Assembly: GCF_008086345.1 (NCBI RefSeq)
Contig: NZ_CP043006.1
Location: 5,454,032-5,518,031 of the forward strand
DNA: 64,000 bases
Direction: 5' to 3'
DNA from: Chitinophaga sp. XS-30
GTDB lineage: Bacteria; Bacteroidota; Bacteroidia; Chitinophagales; Chitinophagaceae
The notes below the pieces were generated by a model that searched no databases, was not told the DNA's origin, and worked only from the letters and a program-made list of their open reading frames with translations. The translations under genes and the position numbers were made by a program. Below are positions 43,201 through 51,997 of the stretch, one piece after another; position 1 is the stretch's first letter, and every line of letters begins with the position of its first letter.

Positions 43201-43399
43201 GGAAGGAATATTTCCCGTCCGGTCCTGTTATTACGCCATTGGTCGTGCCCTTTTCTATAACAGACGCTCCGGGCAATGGCTGACCGGCCCCGTCCTTTAC
43301 AATACCTGTAACAGATTTTGTCTGCCCCGTTGCCGCCACTCCCGTTAGCAGGAGAATACAGCAAAGCGGTACACGGGCGATCAAAGATTTAAGTTTCAT
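40262..43399 (-). CDS. SusC/RagA-type TonB-dependent receptor, no STN domain
   Basis: 1045 residues with a signal peptide (SLIARVPLCCILLLTGVAAT). A carboxypeptidase-regulatory-like domain (TGIVKDGAGQPLPGASVIEK), the plug (SVLKGPAAAALYGARGANGV) and a 22-strand barrel follow, ending GVPTTRSIGVNLSFTF. No FecR-interacting STN domain is present, unlike the receptor at 2046, so regulation must work another way. With SusD downstream and GH109 and GH20 genes upstream on the same strand it probably imports GalNAc-containing oligosaccharides. Confidence 0.93.
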   Translation of the reverse strand: MKLKSLIARVPLCCILLLTGVAATGQTKSVTGIVKDGAGQPLPGASVIEKGTTNGVITGPDGKYSFRTQNGAVLVFSFYGFKTQEVPVGAGNVIDIVMEGDEKQLSEVVVTALGIERNKKSLGYAMQTISGEKLSENKDLNVANSLKGKIAGIHVNPSAGGASGSSFVVIRGASSLTGNNQPLYVVDGVPIDNQTLGNPSAFGGQRDFGDGIGNISPDDIESVSVLKGPAAAALYGARGANGVILINSKKGKAGKTSIDITSNTTFESPNVMPTFQNVWGGGYDDNYDSFEKMTIDGVEYDAWPTWLVDNWGGRMDGRDIVLTAWPELGPKPYNPQPEDNQREFFRTGKTFTNTIAVSGGTEKGTYRLSVGDMRNEGIIPNNSVQRQNINLLASLNVTKRLSVEAKVNYIRQKGENRPEVGGLLTSPIASMMATPRFIDLDWQKDYKRPNGTMYGFKAGSPSNPYWLLNELLSEDRRDRMIGYVLARYRFTDWLTLQARTGTDFYTEQRMVRVGINTPGTLDGSIANDEYHVKEENSDVLLTAAGNLSKNFTGSVSVGANHLNRRQTQVGFTGTGFNIPNLYHINNARTKATRNADIRKVMNSAYFTGQLGYRNYLFLDITGRNDWSSTLGVNNSSFFYPSISTSFVFTDALKIEPGVLDYGKLRVSYAEAGNDASPYMTTAGYSLSNQNYNGQPYAAISSGVPLTDLKNELTRTFEVGTELRFLNNRLGLDFTWYTGSTRNQILPVGLSASTGYATRLINAGEIENQGVEILLSATPVRSKNFNWDLTLNLSRNKSRVVSLAPGISTFRMFTITRASIQATPGEAFGNIIGYDFMRNEAGEKVLNEQGKYQRATETTILGNIQPDWLGGFTNSFSYKGFTLSALIDFRKGGQIFSQSWDDQSAKGTGKFTENRTNLIADGVILGTDGKYTPSDIVLLAQDYYAGAGPWGDIATNAIIDADYAALREASIGYNFGAAGLLKNTLLRNARASIVGRNLFYLYRDEKFKTMGLSPETAFNTSISAQGYEAKGVPTTRSIGVNLSFTF

Positions 43400-43607
43400 T
43401 AATAGCGGATTTTGGATTGATAAATAAAGGTTATAAAAGGAAAATCGACAAGGTAAATTTCTTTTCTTTATTAAAAATAGATCAATTCCTTTATTTCTCC
43501 AAGTAATATTTTTTCATTTAGTTATAAAATTTCAGTTTTAGGGATGATATATTTTCGAAATCTTTCGGAAGCAGGCAGAAATACCGCCATCCCGGATACC
43601 GGCTGAC

Positions 43608-43636
43608 AAAAAAGCGCCGGGGTGATACCCCGGCGC
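43608..43636 (-). terminator. Strong rho-independent terminator after the GH109 gene
   Basis: GCGCCGGGG (43614-43622), a five-base loop and CCCCGGCGC (43628-43636) form a perfect nine-base-pair stem. On the minus strand it is followed by six T residues. It closes the GH20-GH109 operon and separates it from susC. Confidence 0.85.
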
Positions 43637-43663
43637 CTGGTCAATAGCAAGCGGCGTCTCCCG

Positions 43664-45028
43664 TTAATATTCATCAGAAACGGCAAAATCATTCTTCCTG
43701 TTCATCCACCGCCCACCGGTAAAATCAGGGAAATCCACCGTCTGGTTCCCGAGATCTATCGATGTTTCACTCAACGGCGTGATCGCACTCCAGCTGGCGG
43801 CATCATACACGTCCATTGGCGTCGGCTGCTGACGTTTTGCCGCTTCTATGAAAGCATGCAATACAAAGAAGTCAATACCGTCATGCCCTGTGCGCTTTGC
43901 ACGCGTGCCCCATTTCTTCCACAGCGGATGCTCGTATTTATCGTACCAGGGATGCGCATCATCCCATTTTTCATGATCGTATTTGCTGATGCCTTCAATG
44001 AATATCCCGTTGTTCAGGTTCATCCAGATGCCATTGGTGCCCTGCACCCGGAACCCGAGGGAATAAGGCCTGGGCAGATTGGTATCGTGCTGCAGCAGGA
44101 TGGTTTCACCATTGGCGCATTTGATCTGCGTGGTCACTACATCTCCCAGTTTAAACAGCTGCTTCGCATTAGGATGGTCCTTCCCGCCTTTTTTCACGAT
44201 GTAATCGTGCAGGCCTCTTGCCTTGGTTGCAAATGAACTGAGGGACTCAAACCGGTTGCCCCTGTTGATATCTATCATCATAGCCATTGGCCCCACATCA
44301 TGCGTAGGATACAGATCACCGTTGCGATGCACGGAGTGATTGGTACGCCAGCGGGCTTCTGAAAAACCCTTCTCCCCGAACTCCACCCCGCTATTGTACG
44401 GCGTAACACCATCATTGAACTTCACGCCGCGCAGATCATGCTGATAACCGGCCTGCAAATGCACCAGTTCCCCGAAAAGCCCTTTTCTCACCATATTCAG
44501 AATAGCGAGAATATCCCTGCGGTAACAGGCATTCTCCAGCATCATCACCTGCGCATTTTTTGCTTCCGCGGCACGTACCACTTCCCAGTGATCTTCCAGT
44601 GTTATACCCAACACCACTTCCGTGGCCACATATTTCAACCCGGCATGAATGCTGTCTACGATCATAGGCTTATGCCATTCCCAGGGCGTGGAAATGATCA
44701 CGGCATCGATCTCCGACGGCTCCAGCATATCCCGGTAAGCGAGATCCCCGCCTTTCACGATCCGCGGCATGGGCTTGCCGGATTTTTGTATCAGCGCCTT
44801 GCTCATGCTTATCATCCTGTCATCAATATCACAGATCACTTTTATATCCACATCATCCCTTTCCAGGCACATCTGCAAATGGGATTGCCCGCGCAGCCCT
44901 ACGCCAATAAATCCTATCCTGAGTTTTTTGTCGGGGAAAGCAGCGCCTGCGGCAAAGGGGCTCAGCAGGCCCAATCCCGCTGAAGCAAGGGATATGTTCT
45001 TTACGAAATCTCTTCTGGTAACTGACAT
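43664..45028 (-). CDS. GH109-type alpha-N-acetylgalactosaminidase (Gfo/Idh fold, Tat-exported)
   Basis: 454 residues with a Tat signal (TRRDFVKNISLASAGLGLLS). The Rossmann fold binds NAD (LRIGFIGVGLRGQSHLQMCL). GH109 rather than plain oxidoreductase features are seen: YVATEVVLGITLEDHWEVV replaces the EKP motif, and VHRNGDLYPTHDVGPMAMMI, DINRGNRFESLSSFATKARG and RAKRTGHDGIDFFVLHAFIE match the hydrolase family. GH109 enzymes release terminal alpha-GalNAc through a transient 3-keto sugar. It is co-directional with GH20, 28 bases downstream of it. Confidence 0.88.
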   Translation of the reverse strand: MSVTRRDFVKNISLASAGLGLLSPFAAGAAFPDKKLRIGFIGVGLRGQSHLQMCLERDDVDIKVICDIDDRMISMSKALIQKSGKPMPRIVKGGDLAYRDMLEPSEIDAVIISTPWEWHKPMIVDSIHAGLKYVATEVVLGITLEDHWEVVRAAEAKNAQVMMLENACYRRDILAILNMVRKGLFGELVHLQAGYQHDLRGVKFNDGVTPYNSGVEFGEKGFSEARWRTNHSVHRNGDLYPTHDVGPMAMMIDINRGNRFESLSSFATKARGLHDYIVKKGGKDHPNAKQLFKLGDVVTTQIKCANGETILLQHDTNLPRPYSLGFRVQGTNGIWMNLNNGIFIEGISKYDHEKWDDAHPWYDKYEHPLWKKWGTRAKRTGHDGIDFFVLHAFIEAAKRQQPTPMDVYDAASWSAITPLSETSIDLGNQTVDFPDFTGGRWMNRKNDFAVSDEY

Positions 45029-45056
45029 TACAATACTTTTGAATGGTGATCAATGG

Positions 45057-47273
45057 TTATCGGCTCACCGGAAAACGTTCCCGGAAATACTGGTTGTACG
45101 CCTGAAGCTCCTGAAGGTATTGCTCCAGCCCAAGTTTCTCTTCATCATAAATGAGATAGTTCATGCCCGGCACTCTGCTGGCAAAGTGGCGCGTGCGCTC
45201 CTGCTCGAAGAAGTATTGCTTTTCGGGGGTGGACATCCCCTTCGGCAAACGCGTTTTCTCCCAAACCGCACAGAGGTCCGTAAACATCGCCTGACGTCGT
45301 GCAAGACTGGCCTTCACAATACCCTCCGCTTCCTGCAGATGATGATATGCTTTATCATAATCAAGGAAACGTTGCTGATGCGCATTTTTTATGGCCACTT
45401 CCAGCTTTGAAAGATCCAGGTACGTTAAGGCGGTATGACGGGCGAGGTTGCATAAGGTGCGGAATACTTCCACATCATACCGGTTACTGATATCTCCTGC
45501 CAGGTTTTTATCACAGATGGCGATAGCCGTATCCATTTTGGCAAGATATATCTTCGCTTCCTCCACCCGGTCTGCATACTCCGTGTTCCAGTAAGGATCA
45601 TATTCCAATGCATCGCCTCTCGGCAGATCGGGCAGATGCGTTTTACCGATCTCCCCCCATGCCCATACCCGCCGTTCAAAACTTTCCATATAGAAGTAAG
45701 CGGCTTCATTCAGCAGGCGGTAAAGATCATGCATCCCTGTAGCCTGGCGGCCATACCGGTTAGCGTAAAAGGTCTGCAGGAATTCATCCATGGACAGTCC
45801 CGACACATTCCATGCATAAGCAGCAGTAGTCGCAAAACACAGCATCCAGGCCTGCATGGGCAAACCGGAATCATCCCAGGAAGTCCTGATCACCCCGTCA
45901 AACACGCCCTTGCCAAGATTGCTGACCAGGAAATCATACGATTGTTCCAGCGCTCCCGTCTCTTTACCCTTTTTACCTTTCACAAAAAAGTAAGGCAGGA
46001 ACAGCTGCTCTATCCCCGGGTTGGGATCATAGGCATATACCGGATGGCCCAGCGCTTTCGCCTGTTTAGCGTAGGTAAGGTCTTCCGTTTCATAGTTATA
46101 GGATTCCGTAAGGATGATCCCTTTCTGCGGCACTACATTAAAATGTTCTTCCTTTTGCCCGCCATGATAAACGCCCAGCCGGCTCTTCGCCCAGCCCATC
46201 GGCGCTTCCCAGGTCATCACCCCTCTTCCGGAAGGTTGCAAAAGGCGGGCAGACCTGCCCAGGAACAAATGGAAAAGCCCGCTCTTGCCGATCTCCGTTG
46301 CTTTCTTTTTACACTGCTCACATGCCCCCAGCTCATATGTTTCATCTGATCCGATATGAATGAATGCCGATCCGGGCGTGGCTTCCATCGCGTCTTTCCA
46401 GAGATCCTCCAGCAGTTCGTAGCTGCCATCCTTAAGCGGACAAAACTCGAAATTCGAGGCCGGTATTTCCCGCAAATGTGCGAACTGCGGCCATTTGAGA
46501 ATAAATCCCACATGCCCGAGGCCCTGCACCAGCGGCACGATCTGTACATGATATTGCTGCGCATACCGCGTCAGCTCCTGCATTTCCGCCATGGTAAACG
46601 CTCCGGGAGCGCCTATTTCAGGATGGCTGGGGTATGCGAACTTGTCTTCCCATTCCCAGATCAGCATATTCATTTTATATCCGGCCAGTTCGCGAATAAA
46701 TGATTTTACATATGCTTTCGTATCCTGGTGGTGTTTGGTATCGTAATGCGCGGCGCGCTGGCGGGTATCCGGCCAGTCCCGTATCTGCATCCCCTTTACA
46801 GCAATGCCTTCCGCTGTCTGCTGAAAGAGCTGTTTGAGCGTCTGCACCCCGTAGAACAACCCTGCCTCCCCTCCGCCGGTGATCACCAGTTTTCCCTCGC
46901 CGGCCAGCAGCTCATATCCTTCTTTCCCCAGTTTTTTATCGTTACCCTTACGTTTCAGAAAAATGGCGGCGCCTGATGCTCCTTTGCCAATGACGGCTTT
47001 CATACCAAATGCATCGTTCAGGTAACTGATCAGGTCATTGGCAGCGAACCGGTCTTTTTCGGAAGCATTTCTATCCAATACAATTTCAGGTTGCGAAGGC
47101 AGTTTGAAATCACTACCTTTTATCAGCACTTCCCTCGGCTGAGGCAGTACCGCCAGCCCGATATCCGGCAAACCGGTTTGCTGCCCGGCCAGCAGGCAGG
47201 GCAAAAGCATAAAAACGAACAGTAAAAAGTGTTGCTGGAATACACCTTTCGAATAAGCGAATACGATCTTCAT
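45057..47273 (-). CDS. GH20 beta-N-acetylhexosaminidase, exported
   Basis: 738 residues. A signal peptide (FLLFVFMLLPCLLAGQ) precedes a GH20b domain (about 40-160; LAVLPQPREVLIKG, LFYGVQTLKQLFQQTAEG) and the catalytic TIM barrel (about 160-490). The Asp-Glu catalytic pair is in HIGSDETYELG. A long helical C-terminal region follows. GH20 enzymes remove terminal beta-GlcNAc or beta-GalNAc using the substrate's acetamido group. First gene of the GH20-GH109 operon. Confidence 0.9.
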   Translation of the reverse strand: MKIVFAYSKGVFQQHFLLFVFMLLPCLLAGQQTGLPDIGLAVLPQPREVLIKGSDFKLPSQPEIVLDRNASEKDRFAANDLISYLNDAFGMKAVIGKGASGAAIFLKRKGNDKKLGKEGYELLAGEGKLVITGGGEAGLFYGVQTLKQLFQQTAEGIAVKGMQIRDWPDTRQRAAHYDTKHHQDTKAYVKSFIRELAGYKMNMLIWEWEDKFAYPSHPEIGAPGAFTMAEMQELTRYAQQYHVQIVPLVQGLGHVGFILKWPQFAHLREIPASNFEFCPLKDGSYELLEDLWKDAMEATPGSAFIHIGSDETYELGACEQCKKKATEIGKSGLFHLFLGRSARLLQPSGRGVMTWEAPMGWAKSRLGVYHGGQKEEHFNVVPQKGIILTESYNYETEDLTYAKQAKALGHPVYAYDPNPGIEQLFLPYFFVKGKKGKETGALEQSYDFLVSNLGKGVFDGVIRTSWDDSGLPMQAWMLCFATTAAYAWNVSGLSMDEFLQTFYANRYGRQATGMHDLYRLLNEAAYFYMESFERRVWAWGEIGKTHLPDLPRGDALEYDPYWNTEYADRVEEAKIYLAKMDTAIAICDKNLAGDISNRYDVEVFRTLCNLARHTALTYLDLSKLEVAIKNAHQQRFLDYDKAYHHLQEAEGIVKASLARRQAMFTDLCAVWEKTRLPKGMSTPEKQYFFEQERTRHFASRVPGMNYLIYDEEKLGLEQYLQELQAYNQYFRERFPVSR

Positions 47274-47389
47274 GAACGTCAGAATTTTGGAAAGAATAAA
47301 ATTACGTAAGTAAGATTATCTTTCAAAATATTTCTTTATCTTGATTTAAACTTTCGTTACATTTCTAAACGCCTTTATCTTCGAGCGAC

Positions 47390-48277
47390 ATGGTACAGCT
47401 TATTTTTTCCGTTTTATATGGCATTCTGCAGGTAGCGGACATTCCCGCGGCTCCCTGTTTTACCTGTGCCGATGCGCCTGCCGGCACTATTTTCTGCGAT
47501 GATTTCGAAAGCGAGGAGGATGTGAGCCTCCGGTATTTTGGTTATAATAATGATGATGGCGAGTTTATCCGCATCAAAGGCGTAGGGCGCGACAGCAGCG
47601 CGGGCATGCGGGTGAAATGGCAAAAAGGGGAAGTGGAAGCCGGCGGGCTGCAGAAATCCATTGGCCGGTCACCGGACCCGTACATGAAGAAAGCCGCTTT
47701 CCCGGAAAAGGATTTCAACGAGATCTACTGGCGCATCGATATTAAACATGAAGCAGGCTGGCAGGGCGGCGGAGGCGACAAACTATCCAGGGCCACCGTG
47801 ATCGCAGGCAGAAAATGGCAACAGGGCATGATCGCGCACATCTGGTCTGGTGGCAGGAACCACAGCAGCAATCACCTTGTCATGGACCCGGCTACCGGCA
47901 TCAGCGAGGATGGCAAACTGGTGACCGAAAGGTATAACGACTTCCGCAACCTGCGGTGGCTGGGCAACCAAAGCGGCCCCACCGACATCTTCAGTCCGGA
48001 TAAAACCGGGGTATGGTATTGCATCGTTGCCCACGCCAAACTCAATACACCCGGAAAAGCAGATGGTGTATTCGAATTCTGGGTCAATGATACGCTGCAG
48101 GCAGCCCGGTATGATCTGAACTGGCATGCCGACTGGAACAATGATCCCGGAAGCTATATGATCAACGCTGTTTTCTTTGAAAATTACTGGAATAACGGAT
48201 CGGTAAAAGACCAGGAGCGGTATTTCGATAACATTGTGATCTCAACAAAACCTATTCCCTGCGGATGCGGCAACTGA
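47390..48277 (+). CDS. Secreted jelly-roll (concanavalin-like) protein of unknown function
   Basis: 295 residues with a hydrophobic N-terminus (VQLIFSVLYGILQVADIPAA), then CFTCADAPAGTIFCDDFESE. The rest is beta-rich: EIYWRIDIKHEAGWQGGGG, GVWYCIVAHAKLNTPGKADG, VFEFWVNDTLQAARYDL and a closing RYFDNIVISTK. This is the lectin/polysaccharide-lyase-like sandwich layout. It resembles the protein at 49805 in the KLN-P...G-W block. It is divergent from GH20, 117 bases away, so a glycan-binding or cleaving role is likely; I cannot name the family. Confidence 0.65.
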   Translation: MVQLIFSVLYGILQVADIPAAPCFTCADAPAGTIFCDDFESEEDVSLRYFGYNNDDGEFIRIKGVGRDSSAGMRVKWQKGEVEAGGLQKSIGRSPDPYMKKAAFPEKDFNEIYWRIDIKHEAGWQGGGGDKLSRATVIAGRKWQQGMIAHIWSGGRNHSSNHLVMDPATGISEDGKLVTERYNDFRNLRWLGNQSGPTDIFSPDKTGVWYCIVAHAKLNTPGKADGVFEFWVNDTLQAARYDLNWHADWNNDPGSYMINAVFFENYWNNGSVKDQERYFDNIVISTKPIPCGCGN

Positions 48278-48350
48278 CGCCGGTAATACCGCCATCACCC
48301 GGCAGTGCCCGCAGATCGCAACCGCCTTGCCTGAGTGAAAAGCATGCTGT

Positions 48351-49802
48351 TCAGAAAGCTCCTTTATGGTTGACCCTGTCCGCTCCTTTCGCCGCACCGG
48401 GCATTTCGCCCCGTGTTCCCTTTGCCGGCAATGGCGCTGAAGTGCGCCGGTCATACCAGTCGGGAGTAAGACCTCCCGGCGCAGTGTCCGCCGTTTGTTC
48501 CCGCCACAACATCAGTACCTGGCGCAGTGTATGCCGTTGTTGCCGGTAAGCAGGATCGTCAGCAAGGTTGTGTTGGTGAAGGGGATCATTTGCAAGATCA
48601 TATAATTCTTCCGCTGGCCTGGGTTGAAGAAAAGGGTCACGCTGAAGGCTGGTGAGCGCTCCGGTTTGGGCGGCATTTTTCAAAGCTGTGGCAGCAGGAC
48701 TTTGATTCACATCAATAGCACCGATGTTATTAAAATCAGGCCGCAGGTTAACCAGATACAGAAAATCCTTCGTGCGAACGGACCTTTCATACGCTTCGTA
48801 ATCATGCCAGTTGTGTTCCGCAAAAACAAACTCCCGGAAAGCCTGTTCAGGTTTTTGAAGCAGCGACGCGAAGCTGCGCCCCTGGATGGATTCAGCGGGT
48901 ACTACGCCTGCAAGCTCCAGTAATGTAGGCGCAATATCGATACTGCTGATCATGCTTTGGCAAACGGCGCCGCCCGCGATCACCGCCGGCCATTTGACCA
49001 GCATCGGCGTTTTGATGCCCCGGTCGTACAACCTCGTCTTGCTGCCAGGGAAAGGCCGTGCATTGTCGGATATAAAAATGATCATCGTATTGGAAGCAAC
49101 CCCTTGCTGTTCCAGTGCGTTCATCAACAGGCCGAGGTAGTGGTCGATCCTTCCTATTTCGTTGTAGTAGGATGCGAGATCGCTGCGCGTCGCTTCCTCA
49201 TCAACCAATGTGGGAGGCACCCACACACTGTCAGGATGATGCGGCCTGCCGAAACGGTCCGCTCCCCAATCGCGATGCGCATCGAACGGCGCCAGCCAGA
49301 AAAAGAACGGTTTGTTCACCGGCCGTTGGGCGAGCAGCCGCAACCATTGTTCCTCACCACCATTCCCGTTAAGCTGCTTTCCTGTCAGCAACGTATCGTA
49401 AGCGCTTGCGGTATTCGGCCCTTCGTGCCATTTCCCGGCCTGGGCAGTGTAATAACCGGCTGCTTTCAATTGCCCCGGAAAAGTGGCCAGGTGTGCGGGC
49501 AACGCGCTGTGCAGCTCTGCTGCGCCGGTATTGTGCGGATATCTTCCGGAGATAATGCTGCAGCGGCTTGGGCTGCAGGAGCTGGATGTTACAAAAGCAT
49601 TGTTGAATTTCATGCCCTGCCGGGCCAGCAGATCGATGTTCGGTGTGCGGATGGCGGTATTGCCATAACAACCGATATCCTCCTGGCTGATATCGTCCCC
49701 GATAATGAAAATGATATTGGGCCGCTCCTGCGCTTTTGCAACCGGCAGCAGAAAAAAGATCAGTGCAGCAATACAACAAATGATATGACGCATCAGCTTC
49801 AT
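48351..49802 (-). CDS. Exported sulfatase, heparan N-sulfatase-like (S1_8-type)
   Basis: 483 residues with a signal peptide (RHIICCIAALIFFLLPVAKA). Metal ligands in IFIIGDDISQEDIGCYGN, and the active site C-S-P-S-R in SSSCSPSRCSIISGRYPHNT. The metal site FISDNARPFPGSK and the compact length fit sulfamidase-like sulfatases, which act on N- or 6-O-sulfate of glucosamine-type sugars; substrate here is uncertain. The C-terminus carries a basic extension. Last gene of a five-gene operon that begins with the epimerase at 54082. Confidence 0.88.
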   Translation of the reverse strand: MKLMRHIICCIAALIFFLLPVAKAQERPNIIFIIGDDISQEDIGCYGNTAIRTPNIDLLARQGMKFNNAFVTSSSCSPSRCSIISGRYPHNTGAAELHSALPAHLATFPGQLKAAGYYTAQAGKWHEGPNTASAYDTLLTGKQLNGNGGEEQWLRLLAQRPVNKPFFFWLAPFDAHRDWGADRFGRPHHPDSVWVPPTLVDEEATRSDLASYYNEIGRIDHYLGLLMNALEQQGVASNTMIIFISDNARPFPGSKTRLYDRGIKTPMLVKWPAVIAGGAVCQSMISSIDIAPTLLELAGVVPAESIQGRSFASLLQKPEQAFREFVFAEHNWHDYEAYERSVRTKDFLYLVNLRPDFNNIGAIDVNQSPAATALKNAAQTGALTSLQRDPFLQPRPAEELYDLANDPLHQHNLADDPAYRQQRHTLRQVLMLWREQTADTAPGGLTPDWYDRRTSAPLPAKGTRGEMPGAAKGADRVNHKGAF

Positions 49803-49804
49803 GA

Positions 49805-50758
49805 TTAATATTTTATCGGCCCGATATATTTTCTGGCCATGACGATGTTGCTGTACCTGATGTGATGCACTTCATTCAGCGGGCTTTCATCGTCATAGAA
49901 CTCAATGCAAATGTAGGTGATCTTCAGCTCAGGGTCCGTACGCCAGCGAAATCCCGGAAAAGGCGCATCATCCGGATTGTTGAACCAGGAATCCTTCTCC
50001 CATCTCCCGTTGGGGAAACCCGGTCCCCAATGCCCCACCAGCACTCCATCCTGCCACACCTTCAACTCCCCGTTATACGCCGTTACCGGATCATTGAGTT
50101 TTACCATCATTTCCACGCACATCCATTTGTCCCACGGAAGCTCACGGGCAGTAGGACTTCCGTTCACCATATCATTTCCATAACAGCTGGTGCCGCCATT
50201 CCAGCTTTTCATATCGCCCCAATACAGGTACGTATCCATCGATGGTTCGTTTATTGGTTCGTAGGACATGGACATTCTTTTATCACCAAGACCGCATTTT
50301 CCGGCCTGCCCGAAATGATAGTCGCTCGGCGGGTTATGCCCGCCCATTCTTACGGATTCATGGTGAATATACCCTTTGGAACTTAAAGGATATTTAACGT
50401 AGTAACGGAGGAATATCGTGCCATCAAGACCGGGCGTAAATCTTTTGAACAGGTGGCCGCCATCATTCACGCCGCCCTTGTTGGTGATCATCAGCGAATG
50501 GCCGGCGCTTCTTTCCGGCACATCGGCAGCGGAGACGGACATCCCTTCGCCGTTCTTCACATCTGTGTAGCGGCTGAATATTTTCGGCAATCCGTCATCG
50601 AACATCTCGGCGAACAACACATCGGGGTCATCCGCTATTCCCGCGTCGCCGGGGTAACGGTCTGCGATCGTTGTGTGCTGCGCATGCGGCAATGGTTTCA
50701 TCCAGTTGCCCCAGCAAAGGAAGGTAAAGCATAAGATCTTTAAAGCGTTCATAGCCAT
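49805..50758 (-). CDS. Exported jelly-roll protein, polysaccharide-lyase-like fold
   Basis: 317 residues from ATG 50758; ATG 50752 is an alternative. The N-terminus is a signal peptide (LKILCFTFLCWGNW). The beta-sandwich pattern includes DGTIFLRYYVKYPLSSKGYI, SMDTYLYWGDMKSW, WDKWMCVEMMVKLNDPVTAY, NGELKVWQDGVLVGHWG and IRYSNIVMARKYIGPI. It resembles the protein at 47390 and concanavalin-type lyases. It sits between the Nramp-like transporter and the sulfatase with 2-8 base gaps, so it belongs to that operon. Enzymatic role unknown. Confidence 0.7.
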   Translation of the reverse strand: MAMNALKILCFTFLCWGNWMKPLPHAQHTTIADRYPGDAGIADDPDVLFAEMFDDGLPKIFSRYTDVKNGEGMSVSAADVPERSAGHSLMITNKGGVNDGGHLFKRFTPGLDGTIFLRYYVKYPLSSKGYIHHESVRMGGHNPPSDYHFGQAGKCGLGDKRMSMSYEPINEPSMDTYLYWGDMKSWNGGTSCYGNDMVNGSPTARELPWDKWMCVEMMVKLNDPVTAYNGELKVWQDGVLVGHWGPGFPNGRWEKDSWFNNPDDAPFPGFRWRTDPELKITYICIEFYDDESPLNEVHHIRYSNIVMARKYIGPIKY

Positions 50759-50766
50759 ATCATTGA

Positions 50767-51984
50767 TCAGTATTGAAAAATATCTGCGATACTTTTGATC
50801 GCCAGCCCTGTCAGCAGGCACAAGCCCAATATGGCCAGCACATTCTGCAGGCGCGAGTTGCGATACCTGCCCATGATCTGCCCGTCATTGGCGATGAAGA
50901 AAATGGCGAAGCCGATGAACGGCACCAGGAATATCGTGATACGCTGGGCGATGATCAGCAGTTCGATGGGCAGCCTTCCGAAAATGAAGGCCACCGCGGC
51001 GCCAAGGACCATGATAGCTGCGGTAAAGATACGCACCGGTTTGGCATTGAAATCGCTGCCATATCCCAACGCATCCGCCAGAAATATCCCGCCTACGGAA
51101 GCGTTGCCGATCAGCGATGAGAAGGAGGCACTGAACAGTCCGCTCAGGAACAACACGAATGCATACCGCCCGAAAACCGGTTCCAGGGCTTTAGCCATAT
51201 CCGTGGCACTGGTTACGGCAATACCGCGGGGATACAAAACGGCCGCTGCGCATACCAGTACCGTAACGCTCATCAGGCCGAGGATCAATATACCGAAAAG
51301 ACTGTCCCGCCCCTTCTGCGCCCCGGCCGGATCGATCCTGCGCCGTTGCTGCACCAGGTAGGCCTGATAACTTGCACCGACAATGGAAAAGCAGGAAGCC
51401 ACGAACGCAATGCTCAGCCCTTCAGAACCCTGTGGCAGCGATGGCGTCAGTCCGGATGCGATTTCAGCCACTCCCGCCTCCACCATCAGCATAGTGGTCA
51501 AAAAGGCAGTCAGCATAAGAACGATCATCAGGATCATGACCTTCTCCAGCACTTTATAAAAAGAGCGAAAGAACAGCAGGCTGATGGACAGCAATGAGCA
51601 AATCAGTATCCAGGGTTTTACCGGCGTACCGGTCAATTCCGATAACGATATGCCTACACCCACCGCATTGCCGGCCTGGAACGAAGCAGTCACGAGAAAG
51701 ACCGCCACACCCGTTGCCACCGCCGTTCTTTTGCCCATTTTTTTCCTGACCGTGCCGATCAGCGACTGGTCCGAAGCGATGCCTATGCGGGTAGCCAGCA
51801 TGGTGAACACCGCCATAAAGAAAACCGCCACCACCACGATCCAGATCAGCGAGAAACCATACTCGGCGCCCATCTTTGAAGTGATCGTGATCTTGCTCGG
51901 CCCGAATACGAGGGCAGCCGTGATGATCCCCGGCCCCAGGGGGCGCAGCGTCCGTGCTATCCAGCCCTCTTTTTTTGCTATCAT
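50767..51984 (-). CDS. Nramp-fold transporter lacking the canonical metal-binding motifs
   Basis: 405 residues, 11 or 12 membrane helices. Overall similarity to Nramp is visible (LGPGIITAALVFGPSKITIT, GAEYGFSLIWIVVVAVFFMA, then ASFQAGNAVGVGISLSELTG). The helix-1 DPGN motif that binds metal is GPSK here, and the helix-6 MPHN motif is replaced by a GASYQAYLVQQ segment. Metal import is therefore doubtful. In an operon with an epimerase, a DHDPS-family enzyme and a sulfatase, uptake of a sugar or sugar acid is a reasonable inference. ATG 51984 follows the previous stop by 13 bases. Confidence 0.8.
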   Translation of the reverse strand: MIAKKEGWIARTLRPLGPGIITAALVFGPSKITITSKMGAEYGFSLIWIVVVAVFFMAVFTMLATRIGIASDQSLIGTVRKKMGKRTAVATGVAVFLVTASFQAGNAVGVGISLSELTGTPVKPWILICSLLSISLLFFRSFYKVLEKVMILMIVLMLTAFLTTMLMVEAGVAEIASGLTPSLPQGSEGLSIAFVASCFSIVGASYQAYLVQQRRRIDPAGAQKGRDSLFGILILGLMSVTVLVCAAAVLYPRGIAVTSATDMAKALEPVFGRYAFVLFLSGLFSASFSSLIGNASVGGIFLADALGYGSDFNAKPVRIFTAAIMVLGAAVAFIFGRLPIELLIIAQRITIFLVPFIGFAIFFIANDGQIMGRYRNSRLQNVLAILGLCLLTGLAIKSIADIFQY

Positions 51985-51997
51985 GTTATTGGTCGTT

